Assembly: GCF_036320965.1 (NCBI RefSeq)
Contig: NC_092249.1
Coordinates: forward strand, 104,114-168,113
Direction: 5' to 3'
From: Panulirus ornatus
Lineage: Eukaryota > Arthropoda > Malacostraca > Decapoda > Palinuridae
Length of the DNA: 64,000 nucleotides
Of this stretch, positions 63,466 through 64,000 are shown in pieces. The notes under the pieces are model-generated. The model had not been told where the DNA came from and did not search any database. It was given only the letters and a program-made list of their open reading frames with translations. The translations under genes were made by a program, and so were the position numbers. Position 1 is the stretch's first letter, and each line of letters opens with the position of its first letter.

Positions 63466-64000
63466 TTCTATTTATTTATTTATTTTGCTTTGTCGCTGTC
63501 TCCCGCGTTTGCGAGGTAGCGCAAGGAAACGGACGAAAGAAATGGCCCAACCCACCCCCATAGACAAATGTATACACACACACGTCCACACGTCAACCCC
63601 GGTATACCACATCGATCCAATTCACTCTATTCCTTGCCCTCCTTTCACCCTTCTGCATGTTCAGGCCCCGATCACACAAAATCTTTTTCACTCCATCTGT
63701 CCACCTCCAATTTGGTCTCCCACTTCTCCTCGTTCCCTCCACCTCCGACACATATATCCTCTTGGTCAATCTTTCCTCACTCATTCTCTCCATGTGCCCA
63801 AACCATTTCAAAACACCCTCTTCTGCTCTCTCAACCACGCTCTTTTTATTTCCACACATCTCTCTTGCCCTTACATTACTTACTCGATCAAACCACCTCA
63901 CACCACACGTTGTCCTCAAACATCTCATTTCCAGCACATCCATCCTCCTGCGCACAACTCTATCCATAGCCCACACCTCGCAACCATACAACATTGTTGG
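63466..64000 (-). mobile_element. LINE-A copy running off the window end
   Basis: On + an (ATTT)n tail, the reversed terminal module (tttgtcgctgtctcccgcg), a 3' UTR shortened by a deletion at about 63590, then the C-terminal region (reversed GRPNWRWTDGVKK ... [15 protein letters not shown]). It continues past 64000. Confidence 0.87.

Noticed and set aside
1..64000. CRISPR array, bacterial operon, rRNA or tRNA genes
   Set aside because: No regularly spaced short repeats, no Shine-Dalgarno-led gene chains and no rRNA-like stretch. I saw no convincing tRNA cloverleaf, though I could not run a covariance search.

Overview
The window is nuclear DNA of an invertebrate animal. I read it as a decapod crustacean such as a lobster, crayfish or shrimp: (GT)n, (GA)n and (TA)n microsatellites, a dense load of RTE-like non-LTR retrotransposons, and spliced genes with very long introns. 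The group is an inference from repeat style and is not proven by any one gene. There is no bacterial-type gene organisation, CRISPR array or rRNA.

One host gene spans nearly the whole window on the minus strand. Seven exons (61974-61773, 49850-49776, 49123-49006, 47959-47816, 25139-25002, 20071-19914, 3174-3021) join in frame with AG/GT splice sites. They encode about 330 contiguous residues of a long-chain fatty acid transport protein / very-long-chain acyl-CoA synthetase (SLC27A/FATP family). The N-terminal exons lie beyond position 64000. The last C-terminal exon or exons lie before position 1 or were not recognised.

The introns (0.65 to 22.7 kb) are mostly transposable elements. I use my own names for the families. 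LINE-A is the dominant RTE-like element (APE endonuclease, reverse transcriptase, long 3' UTR), with about 30 copies or fragments in both orientations; the most complete is 6021-9855. SINE-A is about 240 bp and its two ends match the two ends of LINE-A. LINE-B is a second endonuclease/RT family (11870-15440, 45811-46312, 50845-51385, 3769-4257). LINE-C is a CR1/Jockey-like family (15441-16140, 44330-45725). Penelope-like fragments lie at 54065-54540 and 55430-56200.

The most notable structures are these. (1) A 4589-bp direct tandem duplication (about 26857-36034) whose middle LINE-A copy is a chimera of its neighbours, as expected from unequal crossover. (2) A LINE-A insertion with a twin-priming 5' inversion (35777-38037). 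(3) A LINE-A copy with strongly A-to-G-biased change (about 41840-43320), suggestive of RNA editing before reverse transcription. (4) A SINE/LINE pair sharing both ends plus a conserved 3' hairpin. (5) A 145-bp-arm palindrome made from Penelope endonuclease sequence. I see no complete new gene system; the interest lies in how retroelements have rebuilt a conserved metabolic gene.
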